Positions 16,882 to 24,863 of a DNA stretch of 64,000 bases are shown piece by piece. The DNA is from Mycobacterium sp. GA-1841 (GTDB lineage Bacteria > Actinomycetota > Actinomycetes > Mycobacteriales > Mycobacteriaceae). The notes under the pieces are model-generated. The model was not told the DNA's origin, ran no database searches, and saw nothing but the letters and a program-made list of their open reading frames with translations. The DNA is taken from the NCBI RefSeq assembly GCF_001954135.1, contig NZ_MBEQ01000015.1:121432-185431 (forward strand), read 5' to 3'. The stretch's first letter is position 1; each line of letters opens with the position of its first letter. A program made the translations under genes and the position numbers.

Positions 16882-19017
16882 ATGGACCGTATGCCGTTGG
16901 AGGCTCCCTCGCCCGCCCTGGGTGATCTGGACGATGAGCAGCGGGAGGCAGTGCTGGCCGCCCGCGGTCCGGTGTGCGTGCTCGCGGGTGCGGGCACCGG
17001 CAAGACGCGCACCATCACTCGCCGGATTGCGCACCTGGTGGCCGGTGGCCACGTCGCGCCCAGCCAGGTGCTCGCCGTGACGTTCACCGCGCGCGCCGCC
17101 GGCGAGATGCGCGGGCGGCTGCGGGTGCTGGGTCAGGAGTCGGGAGTCAACACCGCTGCGGTGCAGGCGGTGACCTTTCACGCCGCGGCGCGCCGTCAGC
17201 TGCAGTACTTCTGGCCGCGGCTGGTCGGGGACACCGGGTGGGAGCTGCTCGACAGCAAGTTCGCCGTCGTCGCGCAGGCCGCCAACCGGGCCGGGATGCA
17301 GACCAGCACCGACGATGTGCGGGACCTGGCCGGTGAAATCGAGTGGGCCAAGGCATCTTTGATCACACCGGAGGCTTACGGCGCGGCCGTGGCGAAAGTC
17401 GGGCGGGACATCCCGTTCGATGCGGCCAAGGTTGCCGCGGTCTATTCGGGGTACGAGGCGCTCAAGGCCCGCAGCAAGGATGTCATGCTCCTTGACTTTG
17501 ATGACCTGCTGTTGCACACCGCCGCGGCCATCGAGAATGACGCCGCCGTCGCCCAGGAATTCCGCGACCGTTACCGCTGCTTCGTCGTCGACGAATATCA
17601 GGACGTCACCCCTCTGCAGCAGCGGGTGCTCGATGCCTGGTTGGGGGAGCGCGACGATCTCACCGTGGTGGGCGACGCCAACCAGACGATCTATTCGTTC
17701 ACCGGGGCCACACCGCGGTTCCTGTTGGACTTCTCGCGGCGCTTCCCTGACGCGGCGGTGGTGCGGTTGGAGCGCGACTACCGCTCCACACCGCAGGTGG
17801 TGTCGTTGGCCAACCGGGTCATCGCGGCCGCGCGGGGCCGGATGGCGGGCAGCAAGTTGCATCTGGTGGGGCAACGTGACCCGGGCCCGGAGCCGACGTT
17901 CTCCGAATATCCCGACGAGGTGGCCGAGGCCAACGCCGTCGCCCGGTCCATCAAGAAGCTGATCGAAAACGGTACGGAGCCCGCCGAAATCGCGGTGCTG
18001 TACCGGATCAACGCACAGTCCGAGGTGTACGAGGAGGCGCTCACCGAGGCCGGCATCGCCTTCCAGGTGCGCGGCGGCGAGGGCTTCTTCAGCCGTCAGG
18101 AGATCCGCCAGGCCCTGGTGGCGATGCACCGGTTCGCCGAACGTGACATTCCCGAGGACAACCTGCCCGCCCTGGTGCGTGAGCTGCTCGAGCCGCTCGG
18201 ACTGAGCGCGGAACCGCCGGCCGGTACCAAGGCCCGCGAACGCTGGGAAGCGCTGACGGCGTTGGCCGAGCTGGTCGACGAAGAAGTCGCGGTGCGCCCC
18301 GAGTTGGATCTGCGGGCGCTGGTCGCCGAGCTGCGCCAACGCGCCGACGCGCGGCATCCGCCGGTTGTGCAGGGTGTGACGCTGGCGTCGCTGCACGCAG
18401 CCAAGGGCCTGGAATGGGATGCGGTGTTCCTCGTCGGCCTGGCTGACGGGACGCTGCCGATCTCGCATGCGCTTGCGCACGGCCCGGACAGTGAGCCGGT
18501 GGAGGAGGAACGCCGGCTGCTCTATGTCGGGGTCACCCGGGCCCGCGTCCATCTGGGGCTCAGTTGGGCATTGGCGCGCGCCCCGGGCGGGCGTCAGGGT
18601 CGGCGGCCGTCGCGGTTCCTCAACGGCATCGCCCCGCAACTGCAGAACACAGCGGGCCCGGGGCCGGACCGGTCACGCCGGCAACGGGGACCGGCGCCAC
18701 GGTGCCGGGTGTGCAACGCCGCGCTGTCGACGCCACCGGCAATCATGTTGCGTCGCTGCGAAACCTGCCCTTCCGATCTGGACGAGGAGCTGCTCGCCGA
18801 GCTCAAGGACTGGCGGCTGCGGGTTTCCAAGGAGATGAAGGTGCCGGCCTTTGTGGTGTTCACCGACAACACCCTGATTGCCATCGCCGAATCGTTGCCC
18901 ACCGACGAGGCTGCGTTGGTCGCACTTCCCGGTATCGGTGCACGCAAGCTCGAGCAGTACGGCCCGGATGTTCTCGAGCTGGTCGCCGCCCGGGTCAACG
19001 GCGGCCAAGATTCGTAA
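16882..19017 (+). CDS. uvrD2: ATP-dependent DNA helicase UvrD2
   Basis: Superfamily 1A 3'-to-5' helicase of 711 residues with two mycobacterial hallmarks. After the UvrD motor (Walker [10 protein letters not shown] near residue 36, [13 protein letters not shown] near 235, [32 protein letters not shown] and [13 protein letters not shown]) comes a tetracysteine motif, CRVC near 607 and CETC near 626. An HRDC domain follows at about 640-710 ([22 protein letters not shown]). In M. tuberculosis the tetracysteine region is known to be needed for helicase activity and the HRDC domain is dispensable. The ATG at 16882 gives a length close to the known 700-residue protein. ATG 16891 and TTG 16861 remain possible because no clear ribosome-binding site is seen. 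Confidence 0.94.
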   Translation: MDRMPLEAPSPALGDLDDEQREAVLAARGPVCVLAGAGTGKTRTITRRIAHLVAGGHVAPSQVLAVTFTARAAGEMRGRLRVLGQESGVNTAAVQAVTFHAAARRQLQYFWPRLVGDTGWELLDSKFAVVAQAANRAGMQTSTDDVRDLAGEIEWAKASLITPEAYGAAVAKVGRDIPFDAAKVAAVYSGYEALKARSKDVMLLDFDDLLLHTAAAIENDAAVAQEFRDRYRCFVVDEYQDVTPLQQRVLDAWLGERDDLTVVGDANQTIYSFTGATPRFLLDFSRRFPDAAVVRLERDYRSTPQVVSLANRVIAAARGRMAGSKLHLVGQRDPGPEPTFSEYPDEVAEANAVARSIKKLIENGTEPAEIAVLYRINAQSEVYEEALTEAGIAFQVRGGEGFFSRQEIRQALVAMHRFAERDIPEDNLPALVRELLEPLGLSAEPPAGTKARERWEALTALAELVDEEVAVRPELDLRALVAELRQRADARHPPVVQGVTLASLHAAKGLEWDAVFLVGLADGTLPISHALAHGPDSEPVEEERRLLYVGVTRARVHLGLSWALARAPGGRQGRRPSRFLNGIAPQLQNTAGPGPDRSRRQRGPAPRCRVCNAALSTPPAIMLRRCETCPSDLDEELLAELKDWRLRVSKEMKVPAFVVFTDNTLIAIAESLPTDEAALVALPGIGARKLEQYGPDVLELVAARVNGGQDS

Positions 19018-19040
19018 AGATCGCGCCAAAACCGCAGGTA

Positions 19041-19079
19041 GAAAATAAGTTGTGCAGTTCGGCTGTTAGGCTTTAGCCT
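19041..19079 (+). promoter_or_regulatory. Putative whiB7 promoter with AT-rich activator element
   Basis: The AT-rich block GAAAATAAG (19041-19049) abuts TTGTGC (-35, 19050-19055). An 18-base spacer leads to TAGCCT (-10, 19074-19079). An AT-rich element directly upstream of a -35 box is the known signature of promoters activated by WhiB7 itself together with SigA, so the gene is probably autoregulated. Confidence 0.6.
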
Positions 19080-19122
19080 CGTAACACAGCTCTGGTGACG
19101 AGACGGAAGGAGGGTGCCCGCA

Positions 19123-19332
19123 ATGGATAGCAACATCGGTATCAGCGGTGTAGCGGCAGTAGGCATGCCCTCGTCCGCGCTCGCCGTCCCCGCCGCCGCG
19201 GCTTACCCGGCGGCGCATCGGCACGCCGCCGCCGCTGCCGCCGCGTGGCCGGCCGCTGCTATTGCACCGCAGCGTAAGCGCCGCCCCGCCGCCGCGACTG
19301 GCGCGTCCGTGGATCGGAGCCCCTCTAGGTAG
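19123..19332 (+). CDS. Upstream ORF in the whiB7 leader
   Basis: Open frame of 69 codons in the whiB7 5' leader. The ATG follows a strong ribosome-binding site (GGAAGGAGGG, 19106-19113+) and the stop is a TAG at 19330-19332, 21 bases before the attenuator hairpin. The peptide is very Ala-rich in the middle and basic near the end (QRKRRP). Mycobacterial whiB7 leaders are known to carry such an ORF. Impaired translation of it under ribosome-targeting drugs relieves the terminator. The peptide itself probably has no separate function. Confidence 0.7.
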   Translation: MDSNIGISGVAAVGMPSSALAVPAAAAYPAAHRHAAAAAAAWPAAAIAPQRKRRPAAATGASVDRSPSR

Positions 19333-19352
19333 AGCTCCCATCACCAGCCACA

Positions 19353-19396
19353 TGGCCACGGACCCGCAGTCAACCGGATCCGTGGCCAAATTTTTT
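19353..19396 (+). terminator. Intrinsic attenuator in the whiB7 leader
   Basis: TGGCCACGGA (19353-19362) pairs perfectly with TCCGTGGCCA (19379-19388), leaving a 16-base loop. AA and six Ts (19391-19396) follow. This is a classic Rho-independent terminator, rare in mycobacteria. It lies between the upstream ORF and whiB7, so it should stop transcription early unless the ribosome stalls on the leader. Confidence 0.85.
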
Positions 19397-19491
19397 GGGA
19401 GTTGTTCGCACACCCCGGAAAACCTGGTCGCAGATCCCCTCGAAGAGACAGATCGCCGACTACTACGACCAGGAAGCAGGGGGATAAGCAC

Positions 19492-19803
19492 ATGTCCATT
19501 GCGATGACCGCTCCGGAGGTGAGCGTCGCGCCGGTGACATGCGAGCAGCGGCTACCGGCGGTGCCGTGCCACATCGGGAATCCCGATCTGTGGTTCGCCG
19601 AGAGCCCAGTCGATCTGGAGCAGGCCAAGGCTCTGTGCGCGGATTGCCCGATCCGTCGCGAGTGCCTGGCCGCCGCGCTGGAACGGCAGGAGCCGTGGGG
19701 TGTTTGGGGTGGAGAGATTCTCGACCGCGGCACCATCGTGGCCCGCAAGCGGCCACGGGGGCGTCCGCGTAAGAACGCCCCGGGCAATCCGGCTGCGGCG
19801 TAG
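19492..19803 (+). CDS. whiB7: Antibiotic-inducible transcription factor WhiB7
   Basis: WhiB-family regulator of 103 residues that activates intrinsic resistance genes (drug efflux, erm, eis and others) with the primary sigma factor. Cysteines at 26, 49, 52 and 58 can bind the [4Fe-4S] cluster; Cys17 is extra. The EPWGVWGGE turn (about 67-74) contacts sigma region 4. The C-terminal AT-hook RPRGRPRK (about 87-94) identifies WhiB7 among WhiB proteins and recognises the AT-rich promoter element. The ATG at 19492 follows GCAGGGGGATAAGCAC. Expression is governed by the leader with its upstream ORF and terminator. The gene is followed by a 21-bp-stem hairpin. Confidence 0.97.
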   Translation: MSIAMTAPEVSVAPVTCEQRLPAVPCHIGNPDLWFAESPVDLEQAKALCADCPIRRECLAAALERQEPWGVWGGEILDRGTIVARKRPRGRPRKNAPGNPAAA

Positions 19804-19826
19804 CGCGCCCATTTCCCGGCGCCATT

Positions 19827-19872
19827 GTCACGCTGGAGTGACGCCCGAGGCCGGGCGTCACTCCAGCGTGAC
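19827..19872. terminator. Strong hairpin between convergent genes
   Basis: A 21-bp perfect stem (19827-19847 with 19852-19872) and a 4-base loop (AGGC) lie between whiB7 (+) and the ABC1-kinase gene (-). The arm begins GTCACGCTGGAGTGACG. No T-run follows, so this is probably a bidirectional mycobacterial-type terminator. Confidence 0.75.
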
Positions 19873-19912
19873 GCTCGGGTGTGACGGGCCGTCGAGGCCC
19901 TGGCAGAAAACG

Positions 19913-21247
19913 TCAGGCCGCTTCTTCGGAGAAACCCGGGACCAGTTGGGTGGCAATCGCTTTCACCGGAACATGCGCGTCGAGCTGGCAGCAGATCGCG
20001 ATGGTCGAGGCGATCACCCGCAGCGGGATGGCGAGATTCGGCGGAAGGTCGAGTTGGCGGGCCGTCTTGATCTGGGCCACCGAGTTGTCCATCTGGCCGG
20101 CTGCCATGCGCTGAATCCACCTGCGGGTGTAGTGGAAGACGTCGACCTCGATCGGTTCGACGTACTGGCGCAGCATGTCGTCGATTTCCTCGGTCGAAAC
20201 CTGTTCGCCCTTCTGGATGAAACCGGCCGCCTCCATGGTGGGCAGCAGTTCGTCGTAGTTTTTGTCACGGGCCAGCCGGATCGTCTCGCCGAGCGCGGTC
20301 GGGAAACCACCGGGCATCGGTGCGACGGCGCCGAAATCGATGACGCCCATCCGACCGTCGGGCAGCAGCATGAAGTTTCCGGGGTGGGTGTCGCCGTGCA
20401 TCATTTCCATGCGTGCGGGGGCGTCGAAGGTCAGCTCGGTGAGCCGGGTGCCCATCAGGTCGCGCTGCTCGGGGGTCCCCTCGCGGATGATCACCGACAT
20501 CGGGATGCCGTCCATCCACTCTGCGATGACGACCTTCGGTGCGCTGGCGATGATGGCGGGCACCGCGAAGTGCGGATCGTCTCGGTAGGCCTTCGCGAAC
20601 GCCCGCTGGTTGTCGGCCTCCAACCGGTAGTCCAGTTCCATCTCGGTGCGCTCGATCAGCTCATCGACGATGCCCTGGATGTCGGCTCCGGGGGCCAGCT
20701 GCTTGAACACGCCGACCAGCCGTTGGATCGTCTTGAGGTCGGCGCGCAGCGCTTCGTCGGCGCCGGGGTACTGGATCTTGACGGCCACCTCACGCCCGTC
20801 GGACCAGACGGCCTTGTGCACCTGGCCGATGCTGGCCGACGCCACGGGGGTGTCGTCGAACGAGGTGAACCGGTCGCGCCACTTCGTGCCCAGTTGCCCG
20901 TCGAGCACCCGATGCACCTTGGCCGCGGGCAGCGGCGGCGCCTCGCGCTGCAGCTTGGTCAGCGCCTCGCGGTACGGCTTGCCGTATTGCTCGGGGATGA
21001 CGGCCTCGACCACCGAGAGCGCCTGGCCGACCTTCATCGCCCCGCCCTTGAGCTCACCCAACACGGTGAACAGTTGGTGGGCGGCTTTGTCCATCAACTC
21101 GGCGGTGACTTCGTCCTTGGACTTGCCGGTCAGACGCTTACCGAACCCCAATGCGGCCCGGCCCGCCATGCCGCCGGCCAGGCCGGCGAGCTTCGCATTT
21201 CGTGCGACGCTGCCCCGTTTGATGTCAGACACCAGACCATCATCCAT
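19913..21247 (-). CDS. ABC1/UbiB-family atypical protein kinase
   Basis: Member of the ABC1/ADCK/UbiB atypical kinase family, 444 residues, corresponding to Rv3197. It has the family-specific KxGQ-type motif GGAMKVGQ, the Ala-rich nucleotide loop VASASIGQVHKA, the Lys of VAVKIQYPG, the catalytic HGDTHPGNF and the metal-binding VIDFGAV (DFG). Eukaryotic and E. coli relatives support quinone synthesis as ATPases. Rv3197 has been reported as an ATP-binding protein linked to macrolide resistance. The ATG at 21247 is chosen because the conserved DIKRGSVARNAKLAG sequence follows it. The gene follows the cyclodehydratase-like gene with a 42-bp gap. Confidence 0.88.
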   Translation of the reverse strand: MDDGLVSDIKRGSVARNAKLAGLAGGMAGRAALGFGKRLTGKSKDEVTAELMDKAAHQLFTVLGELKGGAMKVGQALSVVEAVIPEQYGKPYREALTKLQREAPPLPAAKVHRVLDGQLGTKWRDRFTSFDDTPVASASIGQVHKAVWSDGREVAVKIQYPGADEALRADLKTIQRLVGVFKQLAPGADIQGIVDELIERTEMELDYRLEADNQRAFAKAYRDDPHFAVPAIIASAPKVVIAEWMDGIPMSVIIREGTPEQRDLMGTRLTELTFDAPARMEMMHGDTHPGNFMLLPDGRMGVIDFGAVAPMPGGFPTALGETIRLARDKNYDELLPTMEAAGFIQKGEQVSTEEIDDMLRQYVEPIEVDVFHYTRRWIQRMAAGQMDNSVAQIKTARQLDLPPNLAIPLRVIASTIAICCQLDAHVPVKAIATQLVPGFSEEAA

Positions 21248-21289
21248 GACTTGGCTGAACGGCCCACAACCAACTGGCAACATTCGTTT

Positions 21290-22129
21290 TCAACATGGGC
21301 AGTCGGGGTGGCGGGACCAGCGTCTTGCCACGATCGAGTAGCCGTCGGCTTCGAGTTCCAGCGTGGTGTTCAGCGTCGGCGGTGCCTGAGGAGCCGGCTG
21401 CTGGCCACCGGTGTGTCCGACCGCCCGGATCACCAGCTCGACCTGTCGCATGGCCAGGGCTGCGGTGGCCAGGATGGTCGCGCGGCTGGCGGTGCCGACC
21501 GCGCCCCGCAGCTGGGTGGCCACGACCGGCCACGCCGCATCGCGATCGGTGCGGTGCAGGTCCGCACACTGCAGACAGCTGGTCAGCCCTGGAATGACGA
21601 GCGGGCCGACCAATCCGGCGCCGTCACGCACCCGGACCGGTAGGTGGGCGATGCCGCCGTGGTGCAGCTCCTGCCGGAGTCTCGGGTCGGTGACCTGGTA
21701 ATCGGCCAGCACCACCAGGTCGGTGGCGGCGGCCACGCCCCGGGCGTGCGGGTGGGTGCTGTGCCGGACCCTCGCGCCTGAGCAGCGCAGGCCCGTGGTC
21801 AACAGTTCTGACAGCGGTCCGCGGCCGTGGACGCGGATGGACGCCGACCGGGTGGGGCGATCCGGCGTGGCGGTCAGGACGTCGGCCGCGGTCAGCGCAT
21901 CGATCAGCTCGTCGACGGCGTCGGTATCAATGAATGGTTCTGTGGCCGTTGTCAATTCGGCGCGGGTGGCACCGGTCTGCAGCGTTCGCAACAGGTGTTG
22001 CAGTTGGGTCTGGGTGACGCCGGCCGGGGGACGGACCAGAACCGCGCGTCGTGGATCCCAGCCGAGTTGCACCGCGTCGTCGGGACGCAGCAGGATCGGC
22101 CAGCCTGCGACGAGAACGTAGCGCGTCAT
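21290..22129 (-). CDS. Cyclodehydratase-like (TOMM/ThiF-related) protein
   Basis: A 279-residue protein (Rv3196 position) that I recognise as the bacteriocin biosynthesis cyclodehydratase-domain type, related to the leader-peptide-binding/E1-like proteins of azoline RiPP pathways. The N-terminal half (VLVAGWPILLRPDDAVQLGWDPRRAVLVRPP ... LIDALTAADVL) looks like a winged-helix recognition element. The C-terminal half has GLTSCLQCADLHRTDRDAAWP and ends HPDCPC. Two CxxC/CxC-like clusters could bind zinc, as in the TOMM C-protein. No glycine-rich ATP loop is visible and no YcaO partner or precursor peptide is seen nearby. Function in mycobacteria is unknown. The ATG at 22129 is preferred to one nine codons upstream. 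Confidence 0.7.
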   Translation of the reverse strand: MTRYVLVAGWPILLRPDDAVQLGWDPRRAVLVRPPAGVTQTQLQHLLRTLQTGATRAELTTATEPFIDTDAVDELIDALTAADVLTATPDRPTRSASIRVHGRGPLSELLTTGLRCSGARVRHSTHPHARGVAAATDLVVLADYQVTDPRLRQELHHGGIAHLPVRVRDGAGLVGPLVIPGLTSCLQCADLHRTDRDAAWPVVATQLRGAVGTASRATILATAALAMRQVELVIRAVGHTGGQQPAPQAPPTLNTTLELEADGYSIVARRWSRHPDCPC

Positions 22130-22189
22130 GCGACGACTCTGCCACGACCGCGGCATCTGGCGTTTCAGTTATCCACAGGCCCCGCGGCG

Positions 22190-23641
22190 TCAGGATTGGT
22201 CGGGTTCGTCACCTTTGTCGTCGTCTTTGGCGTCACGGTTGGGGTTGCTCTCGCCCTGCTCTTTCTCCAGGTCGGCTTCTTTTTCAAGATCAGCGAAAGC
22301 CTGTTCGAAGGCGCTGTCGAGGCCGCTGGTGTCGCCGCCGATCATGCGGTCGATGAAACCGGCCGGCTCGTCGAGGTCGGCGGCACTGGGCAGCAGGTCG
22401 GGGTGTTGCCACACGCTGTCACGGGTGTCGATCCCCACTGCGTCGGTCAGCCGCTCCCAGAGCATGGCGGCTTCACGCATCTTGCGCGGGCGCAGTTCCA
22501 GGCCGACGAGGGTGGCGAAGGTCTGTTCGGCCGGGCCGCCGGTGGCACGACGACGCCGCAGGGTTTCGGCCAGTGCCGAGGTGCCGGGGATGCGGTCACC
22601 CAAGGCCGCGGTGACGACGGTCTGCACCCAGCCCTCGATGAGCGCCAGCAGGGTTTCCAGCCGCTCCAGGGCGGCTTCCTGTTCGGGGGTGGCCTTCGGC
22701 TCGAAGATGCCCTGGTTGAGCAACTGCTCCATCTCCGAGGGGTCGCCGAGTGAGGCGGGGTTGAATCCGCGGGCGAAGTCCTCGATGCCCGACATGTCGA
22801 CCTTCATGCCCTTGGCGAAGGCCTCGACCGCGCCGAGCAGCTGGCTCGACAACCACGGCACATGGCTGAACAACCGGTGATGGGCGGCTTCGCGGGCGGC
22901 CAGGAACGTCAGGATTTCACTGCGGGGACGTTCGAGCCCCTCGGTCAGTGACTCGATCGCGTCGGGCATGAGCGCCGCGACGCCCTTGGGACCCAGCGGC
23001 AAGCCGATGTCGGTGGAGGTCAACACCTCGCGGGACAGCTTGCCCAAAGCCTGGCCCAGCTGAGACCCGAAGGCCATACCGCCCATCTGGGACATCATCG
23101 CCAGCAGCGGACCGGCCATGCTCCTGGCTTCCTCGGGCAGCGCCGAGGCCCACACGGACGAGATCTGCTCGGCCACCGGGTCGCACAGTCGCTTCCAGGT
23201 GTCCAGGGTGTGGTCCAGCCAGTCGCTGGGCGTCCACGCCACCGATTTGGTGGTGCCGGCGGGCAGGGGAGTCACCCCGTCGAGCCAGGTCTCGGCCAAC
23301 CGCACGGCATCGGCGACGGCGCCGGTGGTTTTTTCCGGCACCGGTGCGACGAATCCGATCGAGTTCGACGCCAACTGCCGGGCCAGGTCGTAGTTCACCG
23401 GCCCGGATTGTTTGCCACCGGCCATCGCCCCGCCGGCGCCGCTGAACATCTCACCGAGCTTGGTGAAGATCTGGCCGAGGTCACCCATGTTGAAGTTGCC
23501 ACCGCCCATGCCGAAGCCGAACGGATCTGCACCCGGACCTGGCCCGGGATTGCCGGAACCGGACCCCGAATCGGGATCCTTCTTTTGCTTGTCTCGGTCG
23601 GGGTCGTCCCCGGCGGAGAAGCCGAAGGGCAGGTCAGCCAT
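22190..23641 (-). CDS. Zincin-type zinc-dependent metalloprotease family protein
   Basis: A 483-residue protein of the actinobacterial zinc-dependent metalloprotease family (Rv3195 type, zincin_2). The N-terminus is a Gly/Pro/Asp-rich low-complexity stretch. Then come the conserved QLARQLASNS...PV segment and VAWTPSDWLDHTLDTWKRLCDPVAEQ. A helical core carries FLAAREAAHHRLFSHVPWL, whose EAAHHRLF is the degenerate HExxH-like zinc site of this family. Near the C-terminus are RRRRATGGPAEQTFATLVGLELRPRKMREAAMLW and the highly acidic/basic tail. The physiological substrate is unknown. It is divergent from the PDZ-Lon protease gene (91-bp gap). The start is uncertain between 23641 and 23659. Confidence 0.8.
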   Translation of the reverse strand: MADLPFGFSAGDDPDRDKQKKDPDSGSGSGNPGPGPGADPFGFGMGGGNFNMGDLGQIFTKLGEMFSGAGGAMAGGKQSGPVNYDLARQLASNSIGFVAPVPEKTTGAVADAVRLAETWLDGVTPLPAGTTKSVAWTPSDWLDHTLDTWKRLCDPVAEQISSVWASALPEEARSMAGPLLAMMSQMGGMAFGSQLGQALGKLSREVLTSTDIGLPLGPKGVAALMPDAIESLTEGLERPRSEILTFLAAREAAHHRLFSHVPWLSSQLLGAVEAFAKGMKVDMSGIEDFARGFNPASLGDPSEMEQLLNQGIFEPKATPEQEAALERLETLLALIEGWVQTVVTAALGDRIPGTSALAETLRRRRATGGPAEQTFATLVGLELRPRKMREAAMLWERLTDAVGIDTRDSVWQHPDLLPSAADLDEPAGFIDRMIGGDTSGLDSAFEQAFADLEKEADLEKEQGESNPNRDAKDDDKGDEPDQS

Positions 23642-23732
23642 ACCCATAACGGTACTCATGCCCGGGTGTCCGGGTGCGGCTGCGGGTCACGCTGTGGGTG
23701 AACACAATGACGCAGGCTTTACTGTGGGCGGC

Positions 23733-24767
23733 GTGAACAGGCGGATTTTGACGCTGCTCGTCGCCCTGGTGCCGATCCTGGTGTTCGGGGTGTTGCTCTC
23801 GGTGGTGACGGTGCCCTTCGTTTCGTTGGGGCCGGGTCCGACGTTCAACACCCTCGGTGAGGTCGAGGGCAAGGAGGTCGTCGACATCAAGACCGACGGT
23901 GAGACCTCGGTGGTGCATCCCACCTCCGGGCATCTCAACATGACCACGGTCTCCCAGCGCGACGGCCTGACCCTGGGACAGGCGCTGGCGTTGTGGATGT
24001 CGGGCCGTGAACAGATGGTGCCGCGCGATCTGGTGTACCCGCCGGACAAGTCGCGCGACGAGATCGACAAGGCCAACAACTCGGATTTCAAGAAGTCCGA
24101 GGACAGCGCCGAGTACGCCGCGCTGTCGTTCTTGAAATACCCGATGGCGGTCACCGTGCAGAGCGTCACCGATCCCGGCCCGTCGGCGGGCAAGCTGCGC
24201 GAAGGCGACGCGATCGACGGTGTGAACGGCACCCCGGTGGCCAACCTCGACGAGTTCCAGGCGCTGCTGAAGAAAACCAAGCCCGGCGATCAGCTGGTGA
24301 TCGACTTCCGCCGCAAGAATGCCCCGCCCGGGGTCGCCACCATCACGCTGGGCGACAACCCTGACCGTGACTACGGCTTCCTGGGGGTCGGCGTGCTCGA
24401 CGCGCCGTGGGCGCCGTTCGGCATCGACTTCCATCTGGCCAACATCGGCGGGCCGTCGGCGGGCCTGATGTTCAGCCTGGCCGTCGTCGACAAGCTCACC
24501 ACCGGTGATCTCAACGACGGCAAGTTCGTCGCCGGGACCGGAACCATCACCGGCGACGGCAAGGTTGGGTCCATCGGCGGCATCACGCACAAGATGTTGG
24601 CCGCCAAGGAGGCCGGTGCGACCGTGTTCCTGGTGCCGGCCGACAACTGCACCGAGGCGCGTTCGGCGCCTCAGGAGGGCATGGAGTTGATCCGGGTGGG
24701 AACGCTGACCCAGGCGGTCGACGCGTTGCACACGATTTCTGCCGGTGGCGAACCGCCTCGCTGCTGA
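23733..24767 (+). CDS. Membrane-anchored PDZ and Lon-type serine protease
   Basis: A 344-residue secreted or membrane-bound protease (Rv3194c type). One N-terminal transmembrane helix (ILTLLVALVPILVFGVLLSVVTVPFVSL) is followed by a PDZ domain (SVTDPGPSAGKLREGDAIDGVNGTPVANLDEFQALL). A C-terminal S16 Lon protease domain carries the Ser of NIGGPSAGLMFSLAV and the Lys of GGITHKMLAAKEAG, the Ser-Lys dyad. It has no ATPase domain, so it is an energy-independent extracytoplasmic Lon-like protease, similar to the Bacillus YlbL family. The GTG at 23733 starts directly before the membrane helix. It probably shares transcription with the UPF0182 gene 96 bp downstream. Confidence 0.9.
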   Translation: MNRRILTLLVALVPILVFGVLLSVVTVPFVSLGPGPTFNTLGEVEGKEVVDIKTDGETSVVHPTSGHLNMTTVSQRDGLTLGQALALWMSGREQMVPRDLVYPPDKSRDEIDKANNSDFKKSEDSAEYAALSFLKYPMAVTVQSVTDPGPSAGKLREGDAIDGVNGTPVANLDEFQALLKKTKPGDQLVIDFRRKNAPPGVATITLGDNPDRDYGFLGVGVLDAPWAPFGIDFHLANIGGPSAGLMFSLAVVDKLTTGDLNDGKFVAGTGTITGDGKVGSIGGITHKMLAAKEAGATVFLVPADNCTEARSAPQEGMELIRVGTLTQAVDALHTISAGGEPPRC

Positions 24768-24863
24768 CCCGTGCCCAACCTGTGAATGGCTAGAGTTGTA
24801 GGAAATCGGGCGGCCCCCTCGGGCATGTCACGAGTCCACCGAGGCTGAAACAGGAGTTCACGA

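Noticed and set aside
16864..18639. 591-codon frame antisense to uvrD2
   Set aside because: It is a shadow of a conserved helicase gene without any motif of its own.
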